A DNA stretch of 32,124 bases, from NCBI GenBank assembly GCA_947624435.1, contig CANQKE010000030.1, forward strand, positions 1 to 32,124. The letters run 5' to 3'. The position numbers and the translations under genes are program-made. Of this stretch, positions 24,055-31,837 are shown piece after piece. The notes below the pieces were generated by a model, which was not told the origin of the DNA, did not search any database, and saw only the letters and a program-made list of their open reading frames with translations. Every line of letters starts with the position of its first letter. Positions within the stretch are counted from its first letter, which is position 1. Source of the stretch: an uncultured Ruminiclostridium sp. (lineage in GTDB: Bacteria; Bacillota; Clostridia; Oscillospirales; Ruminococcaceae).

Positions 24055-25269
24055 ATGAAAAAATTATCATACTCAGCGACCGCCAAAGCGTGCTATGCCG
24101 GATATATAACTCAGGCGGCGGTGAATAATCTTGCGCCGCTGCTGTTTGCGGTGTTCAATACAAGGTTCGGACTGTCCTACGACCTTATAAGCGTGCTGAT
24201 ACTGCTGAACTTTATCACTCAGCTTGTAACGGACGCGCTTTCGGTAAGGCTGTGCCGGGTGCTTTCGACCAGAACGCTTATCGTGTCGGCGCATATAATG
24301 TGCGCGGCGGGGCTGGTGCTTATGGGAGTGCTGCCGGCGCTTACTCCGTCGCCGTTTGCGGGATTATGCGCGGCGGTGATAATATACGCGGTGGGCGGCG
24401 GCCTTATCGAGGTCTTAGTGAGCCCGATAATAGAATCTCTGCCGGAAAACGGCCGCAGCAAGGCGTCCGCTATGAGCCTGCTGCATTCCTTTTATTGTTG
24501 GGGTCAGGCGGGAGTTATAATACTTTCGACCGGGTATATCGCGCTGTTCGGCGAGGATATGTGGTATCTGCTGCCGATATTCTGGGCGGTCCTTCCGGCG
24601 GTAAATTCTATCATATTCGCAAATGTTCCGCTGGTACATGAGCCTGTCGCCGAGAAAGGCGCGGGGCTTAAAAAGATACTGTGCGCGCGGGGATTCGTGA
24701 TCGTCATGCTGCTTATGCTTTGCGCCGGAGCGTGCGAGCTTACGGTATCGCAGTGGTCGTCTATGTTCGCTCAGCGCGGACTGGAGGTAAACAAAGCGGC
24801 GGGCGATCTGCTCGGACCGTGTATGTTCGCGTTATTAATGGGCGGCGGCAGGCTGCTGAACAGCATTCTCGCAAACAGGATAAAAATACGCAGCATGCTG
24901 ATTTTCAGCGGGATATTATGTATAGGCTGTTATGTAACGCTAAGCCTTACCGATAACACGCTGCTCTCCCTTGCGTCTTGCGCGCTTTGCGGGCTGTCGG
25001 TAGCGGTGATGTGGCCGGGTACGTTCAGCATAGCGGCGGAGAAATACAAGGACGGAGGCACCGCCATGTTCGGCATACTTGCATTGTGCGGAGACCTCGG
25101 CTGCGCGGCAGGGCCGTTTTTAGCGGGTATGGTATGTGATATGTCGATATCCGGCGGCGCGGCGGAGGCGGTCGGAATGCGCGCCGGATTTTCAGCGGCG
25201 CTTATTTTCCCGCTTATCATGACATTGGGCGCTGTGTTTCTCAAACTGATAAAGGGCGGGAAATCTTGA
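24055..25269 (+). CDS. Major facilitator superfamily transporter (FucP/FHS-like), 404 aa
   Basis: A polytopic protein with about 12 hydrophobic segments and the MFS two-half layout. LLHSFYCWGQAGVI in the middle of the first half and MWPGTFSIAAEKY in the second half look like the sugar-carrying FHS branch (fucose/glucose permeases, which have LLHAFFGLG-like and YPLIFSLALE-like blocks). The cargo is not determinable, and multidrug or other sugar transport is possible. The start is an ATG with a GAGGG SD. Its stop codon TGA lies within the -35 box of the next promoter. Confidence 0.8.
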   Translation: MKKLSYSATAKACYAGYITQAAVNNLAPLLFAVFNTRFGLSYDLISVLILLNFITQLVTDALSVRLCRVLSTRTLIVSAHIMCAAGLVLMGVLPALTPSPFAGLCAAVIIYAVGGGLIEVLVSPIIESLPENGRSKASAMSLLHSFYCWGQAGVIILSTGYIALFGEDMWYLLPIFWAVLPAVNSIIFANVPLVHEPVAEKGAGLKKILCARGFVIVMLLMLCAGACELTVSQWSSMFAQRGLEVNKAAGDLLGPCMFALLMGGGRLLNSILANRIKIRSMLIFSGILCIGCYVTLSLTDNTLLSLASCALCGLSVAVMWPGTFSIAAEKYKDGGTAMFGILALCGDLGCAAGPFLAGMVCDMSISGGAAEAVGMRAGFSAALIFPLIMTLGAVFLKLIKGGKS

Positions 25270-25294
25270 CTTTTTGCCGTTAATATGCTATACT
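25266..25294 (+). promoter_or_regulatory. Promoter of the ATP-grasp gene
   Basis: TTGACT (25266-25271), 17-bp spacer, TATACT (25289-25294). The TGA stop of the transporter (25267-25269) lies inside the -35 hexamer. Confidence 0.75.
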
Positions 25295-25330
25295 TTTTAC
25301 TGTTTAAGTAATAAAACGGGGGATTGCGAT

Positions 25331-26359
25331 TTGAAAAAGATCAAAGCGGTGCTGGTACATATAGTCGGCGGCTTCGGACGCTGGTTCTCATACATGGATA
25401 TCATGCACAAGGAGTTCGGAGCGGGCAGAGTGTTTTTGTTCTTTGACACTCTGTGGGTATTGTTCAGATATCATATAAGATTTTTGCACTATCGCGTATT
25501 CGGCTTTCCGGTGGTAAGAGGCAAGGTGCGCAAGACCTACCTTACCCTCGGTCAGAATTTCAAGGTAAACGACGAATTGAACGACGCGGAATATATGGAC
25601 ATCCTACAGCAAAAGCCGATATTTTTGCAGCGGTATAAAGAATTTGTCAAGCGCGGGTTCATTGATCTAAGAGAATGCGACGCCGCGGCGTTTGCTGAGT
25701 TTTGCAAGGGCAAGGACAGTATCTTTGTAAAGTCGCTGAACGATTACGGCGGACACGGAGTAGCTCAGGAAACGCTTACCGAGGATACCGATTACAACGA
25801 GCTTTATAAAAAGCTGACCGATAAGAAATATTATCTTGTAGAGGAAAAGATAGTCCAGCACGAGCAGCTTGATCGGTTATGCCCGACTTCGGTGAATACC
25901 ATAAGAATAGTAACTATAAATTATAACGGCAAGGTGCATTTCATACATGCGCTTATGCGTATCGGCGACGGAAAAAGCTGCGTGGACAATATCTGCCGCG
26001 GCGGTATGTATGTCGGTATCTATCCTGACGGCACGGTAACGCCGGACGCGTTTTGTGACGAGATATGCGTGTATTTTCAGCAGCACCCTATGACCGGAGT
26101 TAAATTCGAGGGCTTTGAGGTTCCTTTTTATAAGGAAGCGGAAGAAATGTGCATGAAAGCCGCCGAGATAGAACCGCATCTCGGATATGTCGGCTGGGAC
26201 GTGGCCATCACCCCGACCGGTCCGGTGCTGGTGGAGGGCAACGCGTACCCCGGCTTCGATATGTGCCAGAATTACCGCCATATAGGCGAAAAGCACGGTA
26301 TAAAGCCGGAATTTGAACGGATATTGGGCAACGATTTTTTCAAAAAGCATAAAAAATAA
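25331..26359 (+). CDS. Sugar-transfer-associated ATP-grasp protein, 342 aa
   Basis: An ATP-grasp ligase-fold enzyme of the type found beside polysaccharide genes (ATPgrasp_ST, Pfam PF14397 as I recall it). Motifs: DSIFVKSLNDYGGHGV (ATP-binding loop), YYLVEEKIVQH, PTSVNTIRIVT, SCVDNICRGGMYVGI and the metal-binding ending YVGWDVAITPTGPVLVEGNAYPG. It would couple ATP to formation of an amide or ester bond; the acceptor is unknown, perhaps a cell-surface sugar. The start is TTG at 25331, since GGGGGA lies 8 nt upstream and no better ATG is present. It is followed 10 bp later by a tiny membrane-peptide gene. Confidence 0.86.
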   Translation: MKKIKAVLVHIVGGFGRWFSYMDIMHKEFGAGRVFLFFDTLWVLFRYHIRFLHYRVFGFPVVRGKVRKTYLTLGQNFKVNDELNDAEYMDILQQKPIFLQRYKEFVKRGFIDLRECDAAAFAEFCKGKDSIFVKSLNDYGGHGVAQETLTEDTDYNELYKKLTDKKYYLVEEKIVQHEQLDRLCPTSVNTIRIVTINYNGKVHFIHALMRIGDGKSCVDNICRGGMYVGIYPDGTVTPDAFCDEICVYFQQHPMTGVKFEGFEVPFYKEAEEMCMKAAEIEPHLGYVGWDVAITPTGPVLVEGNAYPGFDMCQNYRHIGEKHGIKPEFERILGNDFFKKHKK

Positions 26360-26368
26360 GGAGTTCGT

Positions 26369-26482
26369 ATGAAAAAGAAAACCAGAGAACGTTTAGGTAT
26401 CGGCGTGAGGATAGGCGCGGCGCTGCTCGCACTTGTTATGATAATCGCCGTGGTAGTGCAAGGCTTTATGTACGGCTTTTGA
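26369..26482 (+). CDS. Small single-pass membrane peptide, 37 aa
   Basis: A short gene encoding a basic head (MKKKTRERLG), a hydrophobic helix (about residues 11-32, ALLALVMIIAVVVQGF region) and a short tail (MYGF). A good SD, AAGGAG, lies 6 nt before the ATG, 10 bp after the ATP-grasp stop, so it is very likely translated and in the same operon. Similar basic-head/one-TM peptides of about 35 residues (DUF4044-like) are common in Firmicutes and mostly of unknown function. I do not recognise this one. Confidence 0.7.
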   Translation: MKKKTRERLGIGVRIGAALLALVMIIAVVVQGFMYGF

Positions 26483-26505
26483 GCTTTATTCCTGAATAAA
26501 ATTAA

Positions 26506-26535
26506 AAACCCCGCTAATATTAAATAGCGGGGTTT
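26506..26535. terminator. Bidirectional terminator
   Basis: AAACCCCGCTA (26506-26516) pairs perfectly with TAGCGGGGTTT (26525-26535), with a U-rich run on the plus side and an A-run upstream, between convergent genes. Confidence 0.9.
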
Positions 26536-26559
26536 GTTCGTTTTTTTCGCGGAACGAAT

Positions 26560-26802
26560 TTAAGAAGCGGCGTTCAGCTTCTTAGCGAGCTGAGATTTTT
26601 TCCTTGCAGCTGCATTCTTGTGGATAAGACCCTTTGCAGCGGCTTTATCAACAGCACTTACCGCAGCTTTAACGGTCTCTGCGTTGGTGTTAGCGTCAAC
26701 CTTCTTGATAACAGTCTTAAGAGCGGTCTTTGCAGACTTGTTGCGAGCCTGATTTACCTTAGCGACCAGCACTCTTTTCTTTGCGGATTTAATGTTAGGC
26801 AC
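26560..26802 (-). CDS. rpsT: 30S ribosomal protein S20, 80 aa
   Basis: A primary 16S-rRNA-binding protein of the small subunit. It is a short basic, helical protein with [23 protein letters not shown] at the N-terminus and [19 protein letters not shown] near the C-terminus, both typical of S20. The start codon is GTG, set by AAAGGAGGTG just upstream. It is divergent from gpr. The order rpsT, gpr, spoIIP is also found in Bacillus subtilis. It is a single gene with a promoter at 26896-26924 and a terminator. Confidence 0.96.
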   Translation of the reverse strand: MPNIKSAKKRVLVAKVNQARNKSAKTALKTVIKKVDANTNAETVKAAVSAVDKAAAKGLIHKNAAARKKSQLAKKLNAAS

Positions 26803-26895
26803 TTAAAGCGCACCTCCTTTTCAAAAACGGTTATGAATAAACGTTTTGCGTTAATATGTGTGTTCAGCACAGATGCCCTGTACTCATGCTAAAAT

Positions 26896-26924
26896 AGTAT
26901 AGCATGTTTTTTTCTAAAATGCAA
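26896..26924 (-). promoter_or_regulatory. Sigma-A promoter of rpsT
   Basis: Minus-strand TTGCAT (26919-26924), 17-bp spacer, TATACT (26896-26901). The leader before the GTG is about 85 nt, long enough for control. Confidence 0.7.
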
Positions 26925-26927
26925 GGG

Positions 26928-26951
26928 TTTTTTAGAAAATTTTCTAAAAAA
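26928..26951. promoter_or_regulatory. Perfect 24-bp palindrome between rpsT and gpr
   Basis: TTTTTTAGAAAA is followed at once by its exact reverse complement, with no spacer. It lies between the rpsT promoter and the gpr start and could be an operator or a cruciform-prone site. It is AT-rich, so chance is not negligible. Confidence 0.4.
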
Positions 26952-26985
26952 TATAATTACATAACGCAAAAGGAGATTTTTTTGT

Positions 26986-27786
26986 ATGTTTTTTACCTCA
27001 AGGAGTGACCTCGCACTGGAATTTGCCGCCAAAAGCGACGAAAAACAAGGGGTGCGCCGCAGCGAATACGAGCTGTACGGCATGACCGTCTGTGAAACGG
27101 AGCTTGACGAAAACGCCGCTTCAAACCTCGGCAAGAGCGCGGGCAGCTATTATACGCTGTATTCCGAGCGGATACCCGATTATAAAAGCGAGATATACGC
27201 GCTGAGCGTCGTTTTGCGAAAGCTGCTGCCAAGCGGCAGATGTCTTGCGGTGGGGCTCGGCAATCCCGATATAACGGCGGACAGCCTCGGCTGGTATGCG
27301 GCGGACGGCATACTTGCCACCGCGCAGTTTGAAGAAAACGGGCTCGGCGGCGACGGGATAGGCAGCGTGTCGGTGATACGCACCAACGTTTCCTCAAATT
27401 CCGGCATAGACAGCACATTACAGGCTAAGCTGTCGGCGCAGGGAATTTCAGCCGACTATATAATAGCGGTGGACAGCCTTGCGTGTTCCTCGCCTAAAAG
27501 ATTATGCTCCACCATACAGATAACCGACAGCGGTATCTGCCCCGGCAGCGGCGCGGGCAATCCGAGAGGGCGGCTTGATAAAAGCACCGTCGGCATTCCG
27601 GTGATAGCTATCGGCGTACCCACCGCGATGGAGCATAGAGAGCGCGGCGAGAGCTTTACCGTGACTAAACGCGACGCGGACAGCTATATAAGAAGATATT
27701 CTTACGTTATCTCCTCCGCGGTGAACCGCGTGTTAAGTCCCGCTTTGTCAGAGGAAGATCTTCGCACGCTTAAGGATTTCAGCTGA
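26986..27786 (+). CDS. gpr: Germination protease GPR, 266 aa
   Basis: It degrades small acid-soluble spore proteins during germination, freeing spore DNA and giving amino acids. Conserved parts: SRSDLALEFA near the start, VGLGNPDITADSLGW, ADYIIAVDSLACSSPKRLCSTIQITDSGICPGSGAGN, and GIPVIAIGVPT. It is shorter than the Bacillus enzymes (about 370) and has only about 5 residues before the RTDLA-equivalent, where Bacillus has a pro-sequence of about 15 residues removed by self-cleavage. SD AAAAGGAG precedes the ATG. Gene order rpsT–gpr–spoIIP matches Bacillus. It should be made in the forespore (sigma-G in Bacillus), but I see no convincing sigma-G box. Confidence 0.95.
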   Translation: MFFTSRSDLALEFAAKSDEKQGVRRSEYELYGMTVCETELDENAASNLGKSAGSYYTLYSERIPDYKSEIYALSVVLRKLLPSGRCLAVGLGNPDITADSLGWYAADGILATAQFEENGLGGDGIGSVSVIRTNVSSNSGIDSTLQAKLSAQGISADYIIAVDSLACSSPKRLCSTIQITDSGICPGSGAGNPRGRLDKSTVGIPVIAIGVPTAMEHRERGESFTVTKRDADSYIRRYSYVISSAVNRVLSPALSEEDLRTLKDFS

Positions 27787-27860
27787 CGGTTCTATTTTTG
27801 CAAAGACTTTCATATTGATTGAATGACGGACAAAGTCATGATGTGAAAGGATGGGACGGA

Positions 27861-29120
27861 ATGAAAAAATTTGACCGCAGAGGGAAGATACTCCCCGTGC
27901 TGCTTATCGCGGCGATAATTTCGTTTACGCTGACAGGCGTTGCGGAAAGCGCCGTATCGGGAATAGACGACGCAAAAAACAACGCCGCCGGCTTTATAAA
28001 AGGCGTTGCAAGGCTGGGCGCTTATATGGCGATACCGTCAAACGGTATAATACTGCCGATACAAAACGAGCCGTCCTCTCCCACCGCGGGGGATTCGTTC
28101 AGCATAAAAGAGGACACAAGCGACATCAATACGTCCTTACCGGAGCAAAGCGAGCCGGACAGCGCCGATATCAAGCCGGACGAGAGTGATAAAACGGAAA
28201 GCATTTCTTCCGAGCAGGACGAGCCCGATGGGGAAGAGCTTGAACTGCCGGAGGAGGAACATTCAAAGTCCTTGCTGATATCCAAAAACATTACCGCCGA
28301 ATATCAGTCGCCGGACGATTATAACGCCAAAAGCGGCAGGATAAAAGAACAGACCTATGGGAAAATAACGGGCGATACCGTTGTCGACCTTGAATACGGG
28401 CAGATAAAAAACCTCACCTCTTTTTCTGCCAATGAGGTCAAAAAAGCGGCAATTGCACCTCCGGAATTTTCAAATGACGGCGCCCCTAAGGTGCTTATAA
28501 TACATACCCATACCACCGAGGCTTACGAGCTTAACTATGACGACGGATATTATGATGAGAATTTCAACGGCAGGACGCTCGATCCCGGTTACAGCGTGGT
28601 GGGAGTAGGGGCGGCGATGGCGCAGGCGCTCGCGGATAACGGGATAGGCGTAGTGCATGACGGCACACTGTTCGACGAGCCGCTGTACAACGGCGCGTAC
28701 GACCGCAGCGCTGAGCGGATAAAAGAGCTGCTGGAGGAATTTCCCACGATAGAGGTGGTTATCGATCTTCACCGCGACGGCATAGCCGACGGGGACGTGA
28801 GAATAGCTCCGGTGGCGGATATAAGCGGAGAAAAGGCTGCGCAGGTCATGATAATATGCGGCGCGGACGACGGCAGCAATACACTGCCAAATCATCTTAA
28901 GAACCTAGGCTTTGCGGGAGCGCTTCAGCAGACGGCGGAGCAGATGTATCCCGGTCTTACCCGGCCGCTGCTGTACGATTACCGCCTGTATAACCAAGAC
29001 CTCGGACATTATAATATACTTATCGAGGCGGGAGCGTTCGGCAACAGTCCCGAGCAGGCGCGCTTGAGCGGAACTTTGATGGGAAACGCGCTTGCAAAAG
29101 TCATTAAAGAAAACAGTTGA
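27861..29120 (+). CDS. spoIIP: Stage II sporulation protein P, 419 aa
   Basis: A cell-wall amidase and endopeptidase that works with SpoIID and SpoIIM in septal peptidoglycan degradation during engulfment. The N-terminus has one membrane anchor (PVLLIAAIISFTLTGVA). An acidic Asp/Glu/Ser-rich linker follows (about residues 75-150). The C-terminal amidase domain (about 205-415) shows VLIIHTHTTEAY (zinc ligand region), VVHDGTLFDEPLYNGAYDRS, VVIDLHRDG and ILIEAGAFGNSPEQA. The start at 27861 has AAAGGA 9 nt before it; the frame is open to 27819 but lacks an SD. It is 74 bp after gpr on the same strand. A CATATT at 27811 resembles a sigma-E -35 box but no matching -10 is at the right distance. Confidence 0.95.
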   Translation: MKKFDRRGKILPVLLIAAIISFTLTGVAESAVSGIDDAKNNAAGFIKGVARLGAYMAIPSNGIILPIQNEPSSPTAGDSFSIKEDTSDINTSLPEQSEPDSADIKPDESDKTESISSEQDEPDGEELELPEEEHSKSLLISKNITAEYQSPDDYNAKSGRIKEQTYGKITGDTVVDLEYGQIKNLTSFSANEVKKAAIAPPEFSNDGAPKVLIIHTHTTEAYELNYDDGYYDENFNGRTLDPGYSVVGVGAAMAQALADNGIGVVHDGTLFDEPLYNGAYDRSAERIKELLEEFPTIEVVIDLHRDGIADGDVRIAPVADISGEKAAQVMIICGADDGSNTLPNHLKNLGFAGALQQTAEQMYPGLTRPLLYDYRLYNQDLGHYNILIEAGAFGNSPEQARLSGTLMGNALAKVIKENS

Positions 29121-29127
29121 TATTTAT

Positions 29128-29163
29128 AACAGCGGCAGATAAAAACGTCTGCTGCTGTTTTAT
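29128..29163 (+). terminator. Terminator after spoIIP
   Basis: AACAGC-G-GCAGA (29128-29139) pairs with TCTGC-T-GCTGTT (29148-29159), followed by a U-run. Confidence 0.85.
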
Positions 29164-29257
29164 TTATATTACGCTGTGTTCGGCTTGCTTGTTCAAATAG
29201 CCGAAAAAGCGGCGCTGCTTAAAAAAAGTTTTGTATAAAAAAGCGCCGGTCGGGTGA

Positions 29258-29286
29258 TTGAATTTACAGGGAAAATATGATAAAAT
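29258..29286 (+). promoter_or_regulatory. Promoter of the oadG–oadB unit
   Basis: TTGAAT (29258-29263), 17-bp spacer, TAAAAT (29281-29286), 52 bp upstream of the gamma-subunit ATG. Confidence 0.7.
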
Positions 29287-29338
29287 AAATAAGTATGGTG
29301 CATTATCGCGCTAAAACGGAAAGAACGGAAGTGCTTAT

Positions 29339-29785
29339 ATGTACGAATTATTGCGTAACATGGGTCCGCTGATCACCGAAGAAAACCCCGCTGACAACCT
29401 CAGCGGAATGTGGGCGACCGTTATCACCGGACTTGTTGTAGTGTTTGTTATACTGTGCCTGCTGATAGGCTTTCTTTACCTGCTGGGTCTTGCGACAAAA
29501 GGAATAGACAAGGTCGTTAAGGCAAGAGATGATAAAAAGAAAACGAAAAATGCCGCTGCTCCGACACCTGCCGTGACCGCTCCCGCCGCCGCTGCTCCCG
29601 TTGTTATGGAAGCCGACGAGGACGAAAACGACGAAGAGATAATCGCCGTTATCGCTGCCGCGATAGCCGCATACAGCGCAGAAGACGGCAAGCAGTATGT
29701 GATAAAGAAGATAAAGCGCAAAGCGGATAAAACGCGCTCCGACTGGGGAAGCGCCGGCGTCTTTGAAAATACAAGGCCGTTTTGA
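29339..29785 (+). CDS. Na+-pumping decarboxylase gamma subunit (OadG family), 148 aa
   Basis: The small membrane subunit that holds together biotin-dependent Na+ pump decarboxylases (oxaloacetate, methylmalonyl-CoA or glutaconyl-CoA type). It has one TM helix (about 24-50, VITGLVVVFVILCLLIGFLYLLGL), an Ala/Pro-rich linker, an acidic stretch (DEDENDEEIIAVIAAAIAAY) and a basic C-terminal end finishing SAGVFENTRPF, similar to endings of clostridial OadG proteins. Its ATG has a GGAAG SD. It is 36 bp upstream of the beta-subunit gene and has its own promoter. The alpha subunit and the biotin carrier are not in the window. Confidence 0.85.
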   Translation: MYELLRNMGPLITEENPADNLSGMWATVITGLVVVFVILCLLIGFLYLLGLATKGIDKVVKARDDKKKTKNAAAPTPAVTAPAAAAPVVMEADEDENDEEIIAVIAAAIAAYSAEDGKQYVIKKIKRKADKTRSDWGSAGVFENTRPF

Positions 29786-29821
29786 CGGATATAAAAAAGC
29801 TGTGAAAGGAGATTCATAGAT

Positions 29822-31042
29822 ATGGAAATTTTTGATGTGTTCATAAACACAATTAAATCGATCATAATGGATTCCGGCTTTTTGAATATCCACTGGGATC
29901 AGGCGCTGATGCTGGTAATATCCTTCCTGCTGATGTATCTTGCCATAGTCAAAAAGTACGAGCCGCTGCTGCTTTTGCCGATAGCGTTCGGCATGATGCT
30001 TACCAACATACCCGGCGCTCAGATGTTCCACCCGGATTTCTTTACCGGAGCGGACGCAGTCGCAAACGGCGTCGATTACGGTCAGGTGCTGCACGAGGGC
30101 GGCTTATTGGATATACTTTACTTAGGCGTAAAGCTGCAAATATTCCCGCCGCTTATATTCTTAGGCATAGGCTGTATGACCGATTTCGGGCCGCTTATCG
30201 CAAATCCGAAGAGCCTGCTGCTCGGCGCGGCGGCGCAGGCGGGTATATTCCTTACCTTCCTCGGCGCGTGCATGTTAAGCTTTACCGGTATAGAACAGGT
30301 GTCGTTCACCTTTAAGGAAGCGGCTTCAATAGGCATTATAGGCGGTGCGGACGGACCTACCGCGATATTTCTTACCTCGGCGCTGGCTCCGGATAGGATG
30401 GGTTCTATCGCGGTGGCGGCATATTCGTATATGGCGCTTGTCCCGATAATCCAGCCCCCGATAATGAAAGCGCTCACCACCAGGAAAGAGCGCAGCGTGG
30501 TAATGGGACAGCTCAGGACCGTTTCCAAGCGTGAAAAGATAATCTTCCCGATAGCGGTCACCGTTATCGTAGCATTTATAATCCCCGACGCCACACCGCT
30601 GGTAGGTATGCTTATGCTCGGCAACCTGTTCAGGGAAAGCGGCGTAGTCGACAGACTTGTAAAGACTGCACAGAACGAACTTATGAATATAATCACGATA
30701 ATGCTGGGTACTGTAGTAGGCGCTACCGCAACGGCGGAAAACTTCCTTACCGTAAAGACGCTGCTGATAGTGGCGCTGGGACTTATAGCGTTCTGCATGG
30801 GTACCGCGTCCGGCGTATTGCTCGGCAAGCTGATGTATAAGCTGACCGGCGGCAAGGTAAATCCGCTGATAGGCTCGGCGGGCGTGTCCGCTGTTCCTAT
30901 GGCGGCGCGTGTTTCCCAGATGGTAGGTTCTAAGGAGAACCCCTCAAACTTCCTGCTGATGCACGCAATGGGACCGAACGTCGCGGGCGTGATCGGCTCG
31001 GCGGTGGCCGCCGGTGTACTGCTGAATATTTTCGGCGCGTAA
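29822..31042 (+). CDS. Na+-pumping decarboxylase beta subunit (OadB/MmdB family), 406 aa
   Basis: The membrane subunit that decarboxylates carboxybiotin and exports Na+. The protein is highly hydrophobic with about ten membrane segments. Diagnostic blocks: LGIGCMTDFGPLIANPKSLLLGAAAQ, IGIIGGADGPTAIF (with the Asp used for Na+ and proton transfer), NPLIGSAGVSAVPMAARVSQ and FLLMHAMGPNVAGVIGSA. SD AAAGGAG lies 10 nt upstream. Whether it serves oxaloacetate, methylmalonyl-CoA or another acid depends on an alpha subunit encoded elsewhere. Together with PduL it could support propionate metabolism, but this is a guess. Confidence 0.95.
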   Translation: MEIFDVFINTIKSIIMDSGFLNIHWDQALMLVISFLLMYLAIVKKYEPLLLLPIAFGMMLTNIPGAQMFHPDFFTGADAVANGVDYGQVLHEGGLLDILYLGVKLQIFPPLIFLGIGCMTDFGPLIANPKSLLLGAAAQAGIFLTFLGACMLSFTGIEQVSFTFKEAASIGIIGGADGPTAIFLTSALAPDRMGSIAVAAYSYMALVPIIQPPIMKALTTRKERSVVMGQLRTVSKREKIIFPIAVTVIVAFIIPDATPLVGMLMLGNLFRESGVVDRLVKTAQNELMNIITIMLGTVVGATATAENFLTVKTLLIVALGLIAFCMGTASGVLLGKLMYKLTGGKVNPLIGSAGVSAVPMAARVSQMVGSKENPSNFLLMHAMGPNVAGVIGSAVAAGVLLNIFGA

Positions 31043-31061
31043 ATTTTATATATTATATATT

Positions 31062-31097
31062 AAGATCCCCTGATTTCACGGCAAATCAGGGGATCTT
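31062..31097. terminator. Hairpin between oadB and the amidase gene
   Basis: A perfect 15-bp stem (AAGATCCCCTGATTT with AAATCAGGGGATCTT) around a 6-nt loop, between convergent genes. No clear U-run on the plus side. Confidence 0.75.
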
Positions 31098-31112
31098 CGA
31101 TAAGCTGGCTGC

Positions 31113-31601
31113 TTATTGATATTTTCTTGCGCCGATAATATGCAGGCACCGCTTTAAGCTGAAGCTGTAGGCTGACAGCGGAATATTAAATGCGTCATTT
31201 GTATGAGCGGCAATATACGGCATGCCATTTAGCACACGGAGTACCAACAGGCTGTGGTAAAATCCGTCCCTGCTCCCAAGCTGAATTATATCTCCGGCTT
31301 TTACCGTGCCGAGCGGTACTTCCTTTGCAAAAGGTCCTGCACCTTTGTTTTGAGTAAGAAATTTATGAAGATATTCTACGCCCGTCCATGCGGCGGCTCT
31401 GTTGCTTAACGAAATATAATACCAGCCGATATCGGCAGTATAATTCATTACCGCACCTCCCGCATACAGACATTGGGAGATGAAATTGGTGCAGTCTCCG
31501 CCAAGATCGTCAAAATTATGATACATGGGATTTCGCGAAAATGCCCATTTGTGCGCATATTCTATCTCTGCCGAAATGTTGAGTGGATATTCAACTAACA
31601 T
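31113..31601 (-). CDS. Stand-alone amidase-domain (Amidase_6-type) protein, 162 aa
   Basis: A papain/NlpC-like putative amidase domain with EYAHKWAFSRNPMYHNFDDLGGDCTNFISQCLYAGG, the family's start, holding the likely catalytic Cys37. Later come His116 (DGFYHSLLV) and the polar residue near 135-136 (HTNDAF). In other clostridia this domain usually sits at the C-terminus of a longer secreted protein; here it is almost alone and has no signal peptide. The start is placed at 31601 by analogy with fucA; 31613 is also possible. The open frame runs up to 31667, but those 22 codons are the repeat element (copy 3) and match the same extension at fucA. A cell-wall or peptide substrate is possible. Confidence 0.8.
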   Translation of the reverse strand: MLVEYPLNISAEIEYAHKWAFSRNPMYHNFDDLGGDCTNFISQCLYAGGAVMNYTADIGWYYISLSNRAAAWTGVEYLHKFLTQNKGAGPFAKEVPLGTVKAGDIIQLGSRDGFYHSLLVLRVLNGMPYIAAHTNDAFNIPLSAYSFSLKRCLHIIGARKYQ

Positions 31602-31739
31602 ATTTATGACCATGCTTGCAAAGCAAGCATCTCTCCTTTCGAGTTTTTGTACGGTTTTGCGAAGCAAAATTGCTGACCGTATTCAGCAAAGCGCAAAACG
31701 CAAAGTCTGAAAAATTTATTTTTTCAGACTTCCCTCCTT
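31599..31739 (-). repeat. Structured repeat element, copy 3 (141 bp), upstream of the amidase gene
   Basis: Read on the minus strand: AAGGAG (31734-31739), hairpin P1 with an 11-bp stem (AGTCTGAAAAA/TTTTTCAGACT), P2 with the inner stem TTTTGC-TTC-GCAAAA and ACGG/CCGT, the SD-like AAAGGAGAG, palindrome P3 (ATGCTTGC-TTT-GCAAGCAT), then 10 nt and an ATG. It aligns without gaps with copy 1. Confidence 0.85.
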
Positions 31740-31837
31740 AAGTTTTTCTATATTATAATTATATGCGGTAATTTTTTATTTGCTGATAAATAAGCCTTGC
31801 CGTCAGTTTTTATGATTTATTTATACTCTTCCGAAAG

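Noticed and set aside
27811-27840. Sigma-E promoter for spoIIP (CATATT box)
   Set aside because: No CATACANT-like -10 at 14-15 bp; the nearest partial match is at about 20 bp.
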